From Verrucomicrobia bacterium LP2A (GTDB lineage: Bacteria > Verrucomicrobiota > Verrucomicrobiia > Methylacidiphilales > Methylacidiphilaceae), in assembly GCA_000526255.1 (NCBI GenBank), contig JAFS01000001.1, positions 744,001-808,000 of the forward strand: a stretch of DNA of 64,000 nt, written 5' to 3'. Below are positions 1 through 9,271 of this stretch, piece by piece. The translations under genes and the position numbers were made by a program. The notes beneath the pieces were generated by a model. That model saw nothing but the letters and a program-made list of their open reading frames with translations. It had not been told where the DNA came from and did no database searches. How positions within the stretch are numbered: position 1 is the stretch's first letter; each line of letters begins with the position of its first letter.

Positions 1-32
1 TACGCCGATTCGACCAAGGCGGCCTCCGAGAA

Positions 33-1220
33 TCAGGAAAAAAAGAGCACCGAGGCGGAGTAGCCGTGGAGGTAGTTGACGTTTCCGACGGGCCCGATCT
101 CCCCGCTCGCGAAGAATCCGGCGGCGGGCAGCCGCGGAAAGAGCTCCTGGATTAACCCCGCGTCCCGCCCGGCCACGCCGAAGAGCCCCTTGCCCCTCCC
201 GGCGCAGAGGCTGACCAGAGCGGCCAGCGGCTTGCGCGTGAGGAAGTGCTCGATCTTTTCGGTCTGGAGCATCTGCCGCAAGGACCGCTCGGCCGATTCG
301 GGATCGCGCAACTGGTATTGCAGCGTCTGGCCGACGCGCACGAGCGCCCCAACGGCAACCGCACCCGAGGAAGGATCAGCTCCCAGGATGTTGCGCACGA
401 GGAAGTCCCCTTGGTGGAACTCGTCCCGGTACTCGGAAACGGCGAGCCCGACGAAGATGTGTCCATGGGCCTTTTCGCGCTCCCGGTCCGAAAGGGATTC
501 GAAGGCGTTTGCCAAGGCCTGATAGGCGCTCCCGGCACCCAGGGTATAGAGGATATTCCGATCGGCCCCGGTCACAGTATAGGGATCGCCGATCGGCCGA
601 CATCCTTGAGAGACGACGACATGAAAGCCGATATCCCCTTGGAGGGCGATCGCGACGCCACCTTCCACGGGCTTCCGGTCGAGAAAGACGGCGGTTTCCC
701 CTTCGGTGGTCCCGCCCGCCAAGCCTCCCCAGACCGGGATCCCTGGATAGGCGCGGTTCCAGATGCGCAACAGCCGCTCCACGGGAAGAACGTTGGGATT
801 GGCGAAGAGGAGCCATCCCGCTGCGTCCCCGGGCCCGAGCCCCGTGATCCCGTGCCAGGTCGCGGGCTCTTCCTCGGCTTCCAACTCTTCGCGCAAGAGA
901 GCGACCGGAGTGGCCCTCATCCCCGGATGGCGGAGACCGAGCACGGAAAAGCCCTCCTCGGCTTCGTACTCGGCCCCTTCGGCAAGGAAGCCCTGCCCCG
1001 TTACGGCAACGAGGAGCGGGGCATGACCGTAGATGGTCATCACTTCGCAAAGATCGGTCAGATAGGGCGCGTACGAGGAGGAGGCGAAGACGACCGTGAG
1101 CGAGGGGTCGCCGCCGAGCTTCACGCGCAGATCTTCAGCGAGCGTTCGACTGGCCGGCTCGGAAAAGGAACCGGAATAGGCAGCGGACACCGCACGAGAA
1201 GCATCCATAGGGAAAATCAT
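33..1220 (-). CDS. FIST-domain signalling protein
   Basis: 395 residues. FIST domains are found in bacterial signal-transduction proteins and are thought to bind small ligands such as amino acids. The protein shows the FIST N-terminal half (about residues 35-230) and FIST C-terminal half (about 235-380), ending in the typical pattern GFFASGEIGPVGN followed by a hydrophobic C-terminus. No output domain or membrane segment is attached, so it probably acts as a stand-alone cytoplasmic sensor. I chose ATG at 1220 because an AGAGGA sequence lies about 12 bases upstream; an ATG four codons later (1208) lacks a ribosome site. The open frame runs further upstream but there reads antisense to the next gene. 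Ligand and partner unknown. Confidence 0.85.
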   Translation of the reverse strand: MIFPMDASRAVSAAYSGSFSEPASRTLAEDLRVKLGGDPSLTVVFASSSYAPYLTDLCEVMTIYGHAPLLVAVTGQGFLAEGAEYEAEEGFSVLGLRHPGMRATPVALLREELEAEEEPATWHGITGLGPGDAAGWLLFANPNVLPVERLLRIWNRAYPGIPVWGGLAGGTTEGETAVFLDRKPVEGGVAIALQGDIGFHVVVSQGCRPIGDPYTVTGADRNILYTLGAGSAYQALANAFESLSDREREKAHGHIFVGLAVSEYRDEFHQGDFLVRNILGADPSSGAVAVGALVRVGQTLQYQLRDPESAERSLRQMLQTEKIEHFLTRKPLAALVSLCAGRGKGLFGVAGRDAGLIQELFPRLPAAGFFASGEIGPVGNVNYLHGYSASVLFFS

Positions 1221-1239
1221 CAATTTTTTTGGTCCTCTG

Positions 1240-2280
1240 TCAATGCCTGGAAAAGGCAAAATCCCTAGGCCAAATCTCTTGCGCGATCCCGAGGCTCTCC
1301 CGCATGAGCCGGTAGCCGACGTGGCCCTGCGGAAAGGGGAAGAAGTGACAGCCCTGCCATGCGTCCCGGAACTCCTGCAGGAGGTGCAGCGGCACGACCC
1401 GATCGTAGGTCCCCCCCAAAAGGAGGACCTCCTCGGGCTGGAGATACGGACGAGAAAGGCTCGGGCAGACCAGCCGGAGGTGGGGTGCCGCCGTCTCCGG
1501 AACAACGTCCAACCGCTCGAGCGTCCGGCGGATGCCGCGCCCGCTCGGGGATTCCCACATGGCGTGCTCGATCCGGAAGATCGGCTCGAGGAGCAGGAGC
1601 CGGTCGAAGACCCGTTCGACGCAGGCCGCCTCGGCGAGGACCCAGCCGCCGTAGCTAATCCCCCAGCCCCCCATGAGCCGGGTCCCCTGGGCTCGCAGCC
1701 AGTGGGCAAAGACACGCAGATCGAGCACCCCCTGGCGCAAGGTCTCAGCCGTGCGGACCAGGTCCGCCGTCACGCACACCTCCCCGGGAAAGAGCCCCAA
1801 GGGCCGCCGGGCATAATGGTAGGGGAGATGCATGAAGGCCGCGTTCCATCCCAAGGCATTGAGCCGACCAGCCCAATACCGGTAGCCAATGCCGCTCACC
1901 GACATCAGGCCGTGCGCGATGACCATGGTGGGTCCGCTCCAGCCTTCGGGCCCGAGCCAGAAATCGAACACGGCCGTCCGGTTGCGCCGCGCCGGTCCCG
2001 GCAAAGGGCTTGGGAAGCGGATGCGGAGGGCCTTCCCGCGCGGGGCGCAGCTAAGGGAAGGGGCGTAGCCGGGAGGAAGAGCGTAATATTCCTTGAGGGA
2101 GGCTCCTCGCCACGAGTCGACGTACGCCTCGAGCCTCTGCCGGAATCTCTCTTCCGGCTGGTGCCGCGCCTGGAGAAAAGAGATCCAGGCGAAGCTCGCC
2201 TTGTCGACAAGCTCCGCCCAACGCCGGTGGAGCAGTAAAGGCGAGCCGGCGGTGCGGGCTGCCGTGCCCTCCGCTTTCAC
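1240..2280 (-). CDS. alpha/beta-hydrolase
   Basis: About 346 residues from a GTG start. It has the serine-hydrolase nucleophile elbow G-I-S-Y-G (in GWGISYGG), an early AHG oxyanion-type motif, an acidic residue in GTYDRVVP and a terminal histidine in GHVGYR, so Ser-Asp-His can be assigned. Substrate cannot be read from sequence. There is no signal peptide, so it is probably cytoplasmic. The open frame extends to 2529, but that part overlaps the upstream NIPSNAP gene in another frame. I chose GTG at 2280 as the first start clear of that overlap; the exact start is uncertain. It lies 77 bases downstream of the NIPSNAP pair on the same strand. Confidence 0.8.
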   Translation of the reverse strand: MKAEGTAARTAGSPLLLHRRWAELVDKASFAWISFLQARHQPEERFRQRLEAYVDSWRGASLKEYYALPPGYAPSLSCAPRGKALRIRFPSPLPGPARRNRTAVFDFWLGPEGWSGPTMVIAHGLMSVSGIGYRYWAGRLNALGWNAAFMHLPYHYARRPLGLFPGEVCVTADLVRTAETLRQGVLDLRVFAHWLRAQGTRLMGGWGISYGGWVLAEAACVERVFDRLLLLEPIFRIEHAMWESPSGRGIRRTLERLDVVPETAAPHLRLVCPSLSRPYLQPEEVLLLGGTYDRVVPLHLLQEFRDAWQGCHFFPFPQGHVGYRLMRESLGIAQEIWPRDFAFSRH

Positions 2281-2356
2281 GCCCGTTGCTTGCTCCGCGG
2301 CTTGCGGCTCCCGGGTCGCCGGGCTGCCGCCTCGCAGAACGGTATGCGCACCCGGA

Positions 2357-2677
2357 TCATTCCCGCGTCGGCCCCGGGGTCGGTTCGAGCGGGGTGATTC
2401 GAGCGGCGCTCCGCTCGGAGAGCGCGGCGGCCTTCGGAAGCAGCCGCTCCTCCCACTCGGCGCTCCCATAGATGGCCTGGCAGACCCGCTCCCGCTCCTT
2501 CTCGTCGCCGAAGGCCCGGATCCAGACATAACGGCCGGGATCCCCCGGAACCGTAAACGAGCCGACTACGGTCGCCCCTTGGCCCGCTTGAAAAGGCAAG
2601 AGCTCCTCATCCATGAAACGGACAAACTCCTCCAGGCATCCGGGCTTGATCTGGTACTCGCGCAGCTCGTAGATCAT
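2357..2677 (-). CDS. NIPSNAP-family protein, copy 2
   Basis: 106 residues beginning MIYELREYQIKPG, the hallmark N-terminus of the NIPSNAP family, whose members fold as dimeric alpha/beta barrels. The biochemical role of bacterial NIPSNAPs is mostly unknown. Very similar over its first 80 residues to the gene at 2751-3071, so the two arose by tandem duplication; they diverge in the last 25 residues. No signal peptide. Confidence 0.85.
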   Translation of the reverse strand: MIYELREYQIKPGCLEEFVRFMDEELLPFQAGQGATVVGSFTVPGDPGRYVWIRAFGDEKERERVCQAIYGSAEWEERLLPKAAALSERSAARITPLEPTPGPTRE

Positions 2678-2750
2678 CGGACGATGCGAAACGCTTCCTT
2701 CGGGGAAGGTAACGGGCGAGATCTGGTGCCCAGAACGTCCGTCGGACCGA

Positions 2751-3071
2751 TCATCGCAGCTTCGATCCCGGGGTTGGCTTCAGGAGGGAGACCTGGATAC
2801 CCTCCGCTTCCATGAGATCCCCGCACTTGGGCCCAAAGCGCCCCTCCCACTCAGCACTGCCGTAGACGGCCTGGCAGACCCGCTCCCGCTCCTTCTCGTC
2901 GGCGAAGGCCCGGATCCAGACATAACGGCCGGAATCCCCCGGAACCGTAAACGAGCCGACCACGGTCACCCCTTGGCTCGCTTGAAAGGGCAAAAGCTCC
3001 TCATCCATGAAACGGACAAACTCCTCCAGGCTTCCCGGCTTGATCCGGTACTCGCGCAGCTCGTAGATCAT
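2751..3071 (-). CDS. NIPSNAP-family protein, copy 1
   Basis: 106 residues, starting MIYELREYRIKPG. Same length and nearly the same sequence as the downstream copy at 2357-2677; shared stretches include FVRFMDEELLPFQ, VVGSFTVPGD and GRYVWIRAF. The copies differ mainly at the C-terminus. Function unknown beyond the family fold. Confidence 0.85.
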   Translation of the reverse strand: MIYELREYRIKPGSLEEFVRFMDEELLPFQASQGVTVVGSFTVPGDSGRYVWIRAFADEKERERVCQAVYGSAEWEGRFGPKCGDLMEAEGIQVSLLKPTPGSKLR

Positions 3072-3186
3072 CGGGCGATGCTAAATGCTTCCTTCCGGGA
3101 ATGCAACGGGGTTGCCGCGATCCCGATCCACTCTCCTTTCTCCTTGCCTTTCTCCGTCCGTGCGAGAGGCTTCCCGGAAACAGACG

Positions 3187-3489
3187 ATGCGCTACGAAGA
3201 GTTTCTCCAAACGCTCCGCGATCCAGCGGAGGCCGCTCCTCCTGGCCTGCGTCCTCCTCTCGAGGCCCTCTGGCACGAGCGGGCGGGCGAGTGGGACCGG
3301 GCCCACCGGATCGTGCAGGTTCAGGAAGATGCCGCTTCCGCTTGGGTCCATGCCTATCTCCATCGCCGGGAAGGCGACGCGAGCAATGCCCGCTACTGGT
3401 ATGCCCGGGCGGGGAAGCGGGAGATCACCGTGCCGCTCGACCAGGAGTGGGAGGAGATCGTCCGGGCGCTATTGGATGATCCGGCTTGA
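3187..3489 (+). CDS. small conserved protein of unknown function
   Basis: 100 residues starting MRYEEFLQTL. The middle, GEWDRAHRIVQ...AWVHAYLHRREGDASNARYWYARAG (residues about 35-80), matches a small helical protein I recall as widespread in Proteobacteria and usually annotated hypothetical. It is rich in Trp, Tyr and His and has no signal peptide. The frame is open further upstream (3085), but the family N-terminus fits the ATG at 3187. Confidence 0.75.
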   Translation: MRYEEFLQTLRDPAEAAPPGLRPPLEALWHERAGEWDRAHRIVQVQEDAASAWVHAYLHRREGDASNARYWYARAGKREITVPLDQEWEEIVRALLDDPA

Positions 3490-3646
3490 GCCGCCCTGGA
3501 GGAGCCCTGCCGGATGCTGTGCGAGCGGGCGGGAGCGGCCGGGGGGCATCTTCTCCATGAGCCGCGCCAATCCGGAGGATGAAAGCTCTTCATTGGCATT
3601 CCAGGGCGCTCTGAGCGCAGAATGTCAAAAGAGAAGGAGCCACAAA

Positions 3647-4303
3647 ATGCGCCAATCCTGCGAACAAGAGAGCCGTGCTGGGAGTCACCATCGTCAGCTT
3701 CCAAAGCGGCTTCGCTGCCGCTGCAGCAGCCCTGCCCGCCCAGCGACCCTCCGATCCGTTCTCACCGCTGTTCTTTTTGTTCTTTTCTGTTGCGGAGCGG
3801 CCTGCGCCGCCTCCAGCAACGGTCCCTCTGCTTCTCCGCCTCCTGGCAAAATCAAGATCGTGGTCTTTCCCTTCGAGCTCGAGGATAGCAGCGCCGCGGG
3901 CAGGGCAGGATCGGCTCCCGATGTAGCGCCCTACCTGGCCCGGGCGACCGAGGAGGCACGACGGGTGCTCCTCCAATCCGGACGCTACATCCTGATCGAT
4001 CCCGCCGGCGCCGATCCCGGAGCGGAGGCGGGCCGCGGATTGCGAAATTGCAACGGCTGCGCGGCGGCGATCGCAAGAAAGCTAGCGGCCGATCAATCCC
4101 TGATTGGGGTGATCCTCCGGCCGGAAATGGTGGAATACGGCGCCAAGATTTGGATCACCGATGCCCGAGACGGCAGGATCCGTTCGACGTCCATCCTGCC
4201 TTTGTCCCTGGGAGGGCCCGAGTCCTGGGCCAGCGGAGTCCGTTTGTTGATGCCGCGCTTAACCGCACCGGCAAGACCAAGCGCCGGAACGCAGCAGCCT
4301 TAG
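3647..4303 (+). CDS. exported DUF2380/DUF3280-like protein
   Basis: 218 residues. A long basic N-terminus leads into one hydrophobic segment (about residues 38-55, VLTAVLFVLFCCGAACA), which looks like a Sec signal or anchor. The rest, beginning KIKIVVFPFELEDSS, resembles the DUF2380/DUF3280 family, which I associate with methylotrophy and quinoprotein dehydrogenase regions; the function is not established. ATG at 3647 follows AGAAGGAG at a good distance. A pair of cysteines (NCNGC) sits near residue 130. The assignment is from memory of the family. Confidence 0.6.
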   Translation: MRQSCEQESRAGSHHRQLPKRLRCRCSSPARPATLRSVLTAVLFVLFCCGAACAASSNGPSASPPPGKIKIVVFPFELEDSSAAGRAGSAPDVAPYLARATEEARRVLLQSGRYILIDPAGADPGAEAGRGLRNCNGCAAAIARKLAADQSLIGVILRPEMVEYGAKIWITDARDGRIRSTSILPLSLGGPESWASGVRLLMPRLTAPARPSAGTQQP

Positions 4304-4471
4304 CCTGCGGCTCTCCCTACGGCCCTTCGGCGACTGGCTCAAGAGACGCGGCTGCTTCGGTCTTGCTCGGGTCCTCCCTTCTTGCCGCCGTGTCGTCACA
4401 CAGCTCGGATGGAAAACCGGCGCGCCGCGCTCCTTCTCGGCCGCTACGCGCCGGACGAAGGCCGGAACGCC
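4304..4471. other. intergenic, convergent genes
   Basis: 168 bases between two converging genes. I see no open frame with coding character and no strong hairpin followed by a T-run. Confidence 0.5.
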
Positions 4472-5356
4472 CTACTGGTCGTCCTCCCCGGTTCCGGGCC
4501 CGGCCGCACCGGAGAATCGGAACCATTGCAAGATCCTCTCGGCCAGCCGATCCGCCGCCGCGGAGGGTTTCCGGCCGCGGCGCAGCACGAATGCAAAATC
4601 GGGCAGCGGCGGCAGGGACTCCGCCGCGCTAAGCGGCCTGAGAGTATTGGGAAGATGATGCTCAGGAAGGATCGTGATCGCAAGGCCGGCGCCAACCGCT
4701 GCGAGGATGCCCGCGGTTCCGCCGCTCTGGGCCACGATCGTCCACGACCGACCAGCCCGATCCAGTAGCTCCAGAGCCAGCTGCCTCCACCGGCAAAACG
4801 GGGGATATACCGCCAGCGGCACCGGCCGTTCCGAATCCAGCGCCATCTCCGATCCCGCCACCCAGACGCGCCGCTCGCGGAAGAGAGCGACGCCTTCGCC
4901 CTCGCCGATCTCATGGCTGACCACGGCGAGTTCCAGCTCCCCCGCCTCGATCAGGGCTTCGATGTCCGGGCCGATGCCAAGCTCGATCTGCAGACGGATC
5001 CCCGGGTAGGCCGCCAAGAATCGATCCAGCAACGGGGACAAAGGACGGAGATCAAAATATTCAGGCATCCCAAACCGGATCGCAGGGACGCGATCGAGAC
5101 CCAGACGATGCTCGGCTTCCCGAGAGAGCTCGAGCATGCGCCGCGCGTAGGATAGGAGAACTTCACCGCATTGCGTCAGCTCGATCCCATGGGCATTGCG
5201 TCGGATCAGGCGCGATCCGACCTGCTCTTCCAAGCGCTTGATGTGAAGGCTCACCGCTGATTGGGTGAGATTGACTGCGCGAGCCGCCTTGGTGAAGCCG
5301 CCTAACTCGCAGACAGCGGAGAAGGTTCGCAAGAGAACGATGTCGTAGAGAATCAT
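4472..5356 (-). CDS. LysR-type transcriptional regulator
   Basis: 294 residues. The N-terminal winged helix-turn-helix is clear (about residues 5-62: LLRTFSAVCELGGFTKAA, then LTQSAVSLHIKRLEEQVG and RRNAHGIELTQCGEVLL). The rest is the periplasmic-binding-protein-like effector domain. LysR regulators usually control a neighbouring, often divergent gene; here the next upstream gene, the metallo-beta-lactamase-fold protein, is on the same strand. ATG at 5356 (MILYDIVLLR) fits the family better than the ATG five codons upstream. Confidence 0.93.
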   Translation of the reverse strand: MILYDIVLLRTFSAVCELGGFTKAARAVNLTQSAVSLHIKRLEEQVGSRLIRRNAHGIELTQCGEVLLSYARRMLELSREAEHRLGLDRVPAIRFGMPEYFDLRPLSPLLDRFLAAYPGIRLQIELGIGPDIEALIEAGELELAVVSHEIGEGEGVALFRERRVWVAGSEMALDSERPVPLAVYPPFCRWRQLALELLDRAGRSWTIVAQSGGTAGILAAVGAGLAITILPEHHLPNTLRPLSAAESLPPLPDFAFVLRRGRKPSAAADRLAERILQWFRFSGAAGPGTGEDDQ

Positions 5357-5491
5357 CCGATCGCTGCGCAAAGCTTATCGCATTCGGGCATTCGTGCCCA
5401 GAGGATCGGCTTCTGCTCGCCCGGAACATCAGCGGGTCGGGTTGCCCCGGAGGCGGGAAAGGAAGCGCGCACGCCACCAAGCCTGGGCAAT

Positions 5492-6268
5492 TCACTCCCA
5501 GCAGAGTGGAGGCGAGGGGGCATGCTCCGTCCAGACGTGGACGGCCAGAGGCGCAAGCTTCTCCCGCTCCAGGTGATCCCGGATCGCCCGCTCCGCCAGC
5601 TCGGGCCGATTGCAATCCTCGCTCAGGTGGCCCAAGACGACCGCCTCGAGCTTGCGTTGAGCCATCTCGGCTGCAATCTGCGCCGCGCTCTCGTTGGAAA
5701 GATGACCATGACGGGAGAGGATCCTCTGCTTGACCGACCAGGGCCGCCGGGAGTCAGCCTGGAGAAGAGCGAGGTCGTGATTTGCTTCGAGGAGCAGGGC
5801 TCGGCAGAGCCCGATCTTCTCCAAGACCAGGCGCGTGGCGTAGCCCAGGTCGGTCACTACACCGACCGTTCCGGCGGGATGATGAAAGAGAAAGCCCACG
5901 GGATCCGCCGCGTCGTGGGGAACGGGAAAGCTTTCGACTTCCAGGTCTTCGAGCTCCAGCCGAGTGGCGGTTTCGAGTCGCCGCCAGTCGATCCTCTCTT
6001 CCTCGCCGAGGGCAAGCCAGGTCAACTCGTTGCAGTACAAGGGAAGAGAATGGCGCTGGAGGAAGACGCGCAAGCCGCGGGAGTGGTCGGCGTGCTCATG
6101 CGTCAGGAAGACGCCCGCAAGGCTGGCCGGCTCGACGCCCTTTGCTTGAAGGCGCTCTTCCAAACGGCGCGCGCTAATCCCCGCATCAATCAGCCACCGG
6201 CCCCTTTCGGTTTCCAGCAGGGCCGCGTTCCCACCGCTGCCGCTCGCCAGAATCGTCAGCCGGAGCAT
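5492..6268 (-). CDS. MBL-fold metallo-hydrolase (YycJ/WalJ-like)
   Basis: 258 residues. The opening LTILASGSGGNAALLET and the metal-binding HEHADH motif (about residue 57) place it in the metallo-beta-lactamase fold, close to the YycJ/WalJ group, in which some members act in DNA or cell-wall processes. Further conserved histidines occur in PVPHDAA and VLGHLSEDCN. No signal peptide. Divergent from rpoN across a 140-base gap. Confidence 0.88.
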   Translation of the reverse strand: MLRLTILASGSGGNAALLETERGRWLIDAGISARRLEERLQAKGVEPASLAGVFLTHEHADHSRGLRVFLQRHSLPLYCNELTWLALGEEERIDWRRLETATRLELEDLEVESFPVPHDAADPVGFLFHHPAGTVGVVTDLGYATRLVLEKIGLCRALLLEANHDLALLQADSRRPWSVKQRILSRHGHLSNESAAQIAAEMAQRKLEAVVLGHLSEDCNRPELAERAIRDHLEREKLAPLAVHVWTEHAPSPPLCWE

Positions 6269-6408
6269 GAACCGGAGTTAGCGGAAAGCTTGAGAAGAGG
6301 CGAGCTTAAAGGGAAGGCCGAGCGCTGCGGCGGTCAGCGGCGCTCCCGAAAGGCCCGGCACGCTCTTTTTCTCCTGGCGGGAGCGAGATCGGATGATTAG
6401 GATAGTCC

Positions 6409-7797
6409 GTGCCTTCCCTGGGGCTTTTCCAATCTGTCCGGCTCAACCAGTCTCTTTCTCCGCAGATGCAGCAGTCCCTGGCGCTGCTGCAGGTGCCGGC
6501 GGTCGAGTTGCGCTCCGCAATCACGCAGGAGCTGCTGGCCAATCCCGTCCTGGAAGAGGAGCTCGAACTGGTCTCTCCCGAGGAGGAGCGGGAGAGCTCC
6601 CTGGAAGCTCTCGCCGAGACCGAGGAGTCATGGCGGGAGTACTTGGGGCCTACCGAGGCGAGGGTCGGGATTGCGGAGGATTCCGACGAGAAACGCCAGT
6701 ACTTCTTCGACTCCCAGGCGGTTCCTGAAACACTGCGCGACTTCCTGACGCGCCAGCTCACAGCTTGGCCCGGGGATCCGGAGCTGCTCCGCACGGGGAT
6801 CGAAGTGATCGGGAACCTGGACGATCGAGGGTACCTGCGAATCGATCTGGACGAGTTAGCCGTCGTCGCGGAGGTTTCCCAAGAAAGAGCGGAAGAGGCT
6901 CTCCAGATGGTCCAGAGCTTCGACCCGGCAGGGGTCGCCGCTCGCAGCTTGAAGGAGTGCCTCCTGATCCAGCTCCGCCGCCAAGGGAAAGGAGAGGAGG
7001 TGGAAGCAAAAATCGTGGAGAACCACCTGGAGCTCCTCGCGCGAAGAAAGTTTCCGGAGCTCGTGAAGCTTCTCCATGTGCCCCTCCCCCGCATCGCGGC
7101 CGCCGCACGCCTCATCCGCACGCTCCAGCCCAATCCCGGGGGCAGCTTCCGTCGCACCGAGAGGGAGGCGGTCATCGAAGTCGATCTCCAGGTGGAAAAG
7201 GTCGATGGCAAGTGGACGGTTCTCGCCAACGAAGCGGCGATCCCCCGGCTGCGGATCAGCGGAGCCTACAAGGATCTCCTCCACGCCAATGGACAAGATC
7301 CGGGCCTCCGGAACTACCTCAAGGAGAAGATCCGGTCCGGCCGTTTCCTCCTCAAGTGTCTGCGTCTCCGTCAGCAGACGCTCTCCGAGGTGGCTTCGGC
7401 GGTCGTCGACTGCCAGACGGAGTTTTTCGACCGCGGGCTGAGCCGCCTCCGACCGCTCACGATGAGCGAGATCGCCCGCCGGGTGGGGATTCACGAGACG
7501 ACGGTCAGCCGGGCGATCGCCAACAAATATATCGAGACCCCTCATGGGATTTTCGAGCTCAAATACTTCTTCCGCCCCGGCTATCAGACGGCCAAGGGCG
7601 ATCTCCTCTCCAATCAGACGATCAAGGCGGCCATCGAGGAGATGGTGCGCAAGGAGGACCCGCGCAACCCGCTCTCCGACCAGGATATCGTTGTGGCCTT
7701 CCGGGAGAAGGGAATCGTGCTCGCCCGAAGGACGGTGGCCAAGTATCGAGCCGCGCTCAAGATTCTTCCTTCACACCTCAGAAAATCGGCCGCCTGA
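6409..7797 (+). CDS. rpoN: RNA polymerase sigma-54 factor
   Basis: 462 residues, normal for RpoN. Region I at the start is Gln/Leu-rich (QSLSPQMQQSLALLQVPAVELRSAI), followed by an acidic region II, the core-binding domain, the helix-turn-helix (HETTVSRAIANKYI, about residues 365-380) and the diagnostic RpoN box ARRTVAKYR near the C-terminus. It directs RNA polymerase to -24/-12 promoters and needs an AAA+ activator, none of which is visible here. The start is GTG at 6409. The last recognisable chromosomal gene before the island. Confidence 0.97.
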   Translation: MPSLGLFQSVRLNQSLSPQMQQSLALLQVPAVELRSAITQELLANPVLEEELELVSPEEERESSLEALAETEESWREYLGPTEARVGIAEDSDEKRQYFFDSQAVPETLRDFLTRQLTAWPGDPELLRTGIEVIGNLDDRGYLRIDLDELAVVAEVSQERAEEALQMVQSFDPAGVAARSLKECLLIQLRRQGKGEEVEAKIVENHLELLARRKFPELVKLLHVPLPRIAAAARLIRTLQPNPGGSFRRTEREAVIEVDLQVEKVDGKWTVLANEAAIPRLRISGAYKDLLHANGQDPGLRNYLKEKIRSGRFLLKCLRLRQQTLSEVASAVVDCQTEFFDRGLSRLRPLTMSEIARRVGIHETTVSRAIANKYIETPHGIFELKYFFRPGYQTAKGDLLSNQTIKAAIEEMVRKEDPRNPLSDQDIVVAFREKGIVLARRTVAKYRAALKILPSHLRKSAA

Positions 7798-7890
7798 CTG
7801 GGTTGTCCGAAAGGGGATCTCGCCGATCCGGGGTGAGCGCCCGCAGGATGAAATCTGCTCGCTCGCGGGATATCGCCTGCTTGTGGCTTC

Positions 7891-8541
7891 TTACCTCACG
7901 GGGACGTATCTTCTCCTCGAACCTTCCTCGATTGCCTTTCGCTCTTCGGGCGTAAAGGGCGGCACGTAGTCCTTTGGCAAAAGGCCGAGTTGCTTCTTGG
8001 CTTCGATCCATTCTGGAAAATAGGCGTCGAACTGCCCGGTAATCGAGTTTTGGGATGATGCTGGCGATTTGTAATAGATTTTCCTAGTCAACCGCTTGAC
8101 GACGTCAATTCCCCGGATTTGGATCTGCTTTTCGATCCGCTGCTTGGCCATCTCGGTTGCCTCGGGCAGGGTCAATCCGAGCTGCGTCCACGCGGGTTGA
8201 CGATCGCCAAATGGCTCAGACCACCATGGGACCGTAAGGGCGCCCTTTTCAATCCGGACAAAAACGAGCTCCCATCCAATGCCTTGGTCTTCTGGACTCG
8301 GATCCCACATGCAGATCTCGTACCAGCTCACCCCGTCTTTGGCGACGATGTGGCCCATGATCACCTTCGGTTTTCCCCAAAACAAATGGTCCCAAAAATC
8401 CTCAGGGATGTCGGAGGGCCTAGACGAGGGGGTGAGCGGAGCCGCCAAGCAGGTCGGCGGCATCGCAAACGAGAGAAGCAGGGTGGATGCGAGGGGTGCG
8501 CGCCGAAGCCAAGAACGACGTGTTGACCCATGATGGCACAT
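7891..8541 (-). CDS. secreted partner-family protein, copy B
   Basis: 216 residues with an N-terminal signal peptide (about residues 1-33, ending TCLAAP). The mature part is Trp/Pro-rich and contains IPEDFWDHLFWGKPKVIMGHIVAKDG and ends KDYVPPFTPEERKAIEEGSRRRYVP. It is a close tandem copy of the gene at 8603-9271 and a more distant relative of the one at 58755-59549. Those two each follow a secreted Cys/His protein; this copy is an extra duplicate. No domain recognised. A periplasmic inhibitor or cofactor of the Cys/His protein is a reasonable guess. Its own promoter-like motif lies at 8558-8565. Confidence 0.75.
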   Translation of the reverse strand: MCHHGSTRRSWLRRAPLASTLLLSFAMPPTCLAAPLTPSSRPSDIPEDFWDHLFWGKPKVIMGHIVAKDGVSWYEICMWDPSPEDQGIGWELVFVRIEKGALTVPWWSEPFGDRQPAWTQLGLTLPEATEMAKQRIEKQIQIRGIDVVKRLTRKIYYKSPASSQNSITGQFDAYFPEWIEAKKQLGLLPKDYVPPFTPEERKAIEEGSRRRYVPVR

Positions 8542-8557
8542 GGAAAGCGTAGCGAGA

Positions 8558-8565
8558 ATAGACAG
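8558..8565 (-). promoter_or_regulatory. island promoter-like motif (TGTCTATT)
   Basis: On the minus strand TGTCTATT lies 16 bases before the ATG at 8541. It differs from the commoner form TGTCCTATT by one missing C. Confidence 0.35.
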
Positions 8566-8576
8566 TTATACTCGTT

Positions 8577-8596
8577 GATTAGATACCAATCTAATC
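8577..8596. repeat. inverted repeat, 8-bp arms
   Basis: GATTAGAT and ATCTAATC separated by ACCA, a perfect inverted repeat in the 61-base gap between two paralogous genes, 12 bases upstream of the promoter-like motif of the downstream gene. It lacks GC-rich arms, so it suits an operator better than a terminator. Confidence 0.5.
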
Positions 8597-8602
8597 TCTT
8601 TC

Positions 8603-9271
8603 CTATTGCAGTGGGACGTACTTTCTCCTCGAACCTTCCTCGATTGCCTTTCGCTCTTCGGGCGTAAAGGGCGGGACATAGTCCTTCGGCAAAAGGCCCA
8701 ATTGCTTGCGAGCTTCAATTTCTTCTGGAAAATAGGCATCGTAAGACCGGAAAATCAATTTTTTGAGTGACGGGTGCGCTTCGTAATAGGTTCTCCTGGT
8801 GAACCTCTTCACCTCTTCAATGCCCCGGATTTGAATCTGCTTTTCGATCCACTGCCTGACCATCTCGGTTGCCTCGGGCAAGCTCAAGCCCAATTGCGTC
8901 CACGCGGGCTCATAATTACCGAATGGCGCAAACCACCAAGGGACCGTAAGGGCGCCCTTTTCAATCCGAACGAAAACCCGCTCTTTTCCAGTGCCTTGGT
9001 ATTTGGGATCAGACTCCCACATGCAGATATCGTACCAGCTCACCCCGTCTTTGGCGACGATGTGGCCCATGATCACCTTCGGTTTTCCCCAAAATAAATG
9101 ATCCCAAAAGTCCTCAGGAATATCCGGGGGCTTTGAGGAGGGGGAGAGCGAACCCGCCAAGCAGACTGGCGGCATCGTAAACGAGAGAAGCAGAACGGCG
9201 GCGAGGGCGGCGCGCCAAAGCCAAGAGCGGAACATGGGATCAAAGGAGTACAGGGGAGTGTTCGTCTTCAT
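8603..9271 (-). CDS. secreted partner-family protein, copy A
   Basis: 222 residues, with a signal peptide after a short N-terminal tail (hydrophobic core ALAAVLLLSFTMPPVCLAG). Same family as 7891-8541 and 58755-59549. The ATG at 9271 overlaps the TGA of the upstream Cys/His-protein gene as ATGA, so the two are translationally coupled; this decides the start although another ATG lies at 9235. Coupling of two exported proteins, repeated at the other end of the island, suggests a toxin-immunity or enzyme-cofactor pair. No catalytic motif seen. Confidence 0.78.
   Translation of the reverse strand: MKTNTPLYSFDPMFRSWLWRAALAAVLLLSFTMPPVCLAGSLSPSSKPPDIPEDFWDHLFWGKPKVIMGHIVAKDGVSWYDICMWESDPKYQGTGKERVFVRIEKGALTVPWWFAPFGNYEPAWTQLGLSLPEATEMVRQWIEKQIQIRGIEEVKRFTRRTYYEAHPSLKKLIFRSYDAYFPEEIEARKQLGLLPKDYVPPFTPEERKAIEEGSRRKYVPLQ

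Noticed and set aside
8600-8606. Plus-strand TCCTATT near 8601
   Set aside because: No plus-strand gene follows; it is at the stop of a minus-strand gene, so probably chance.
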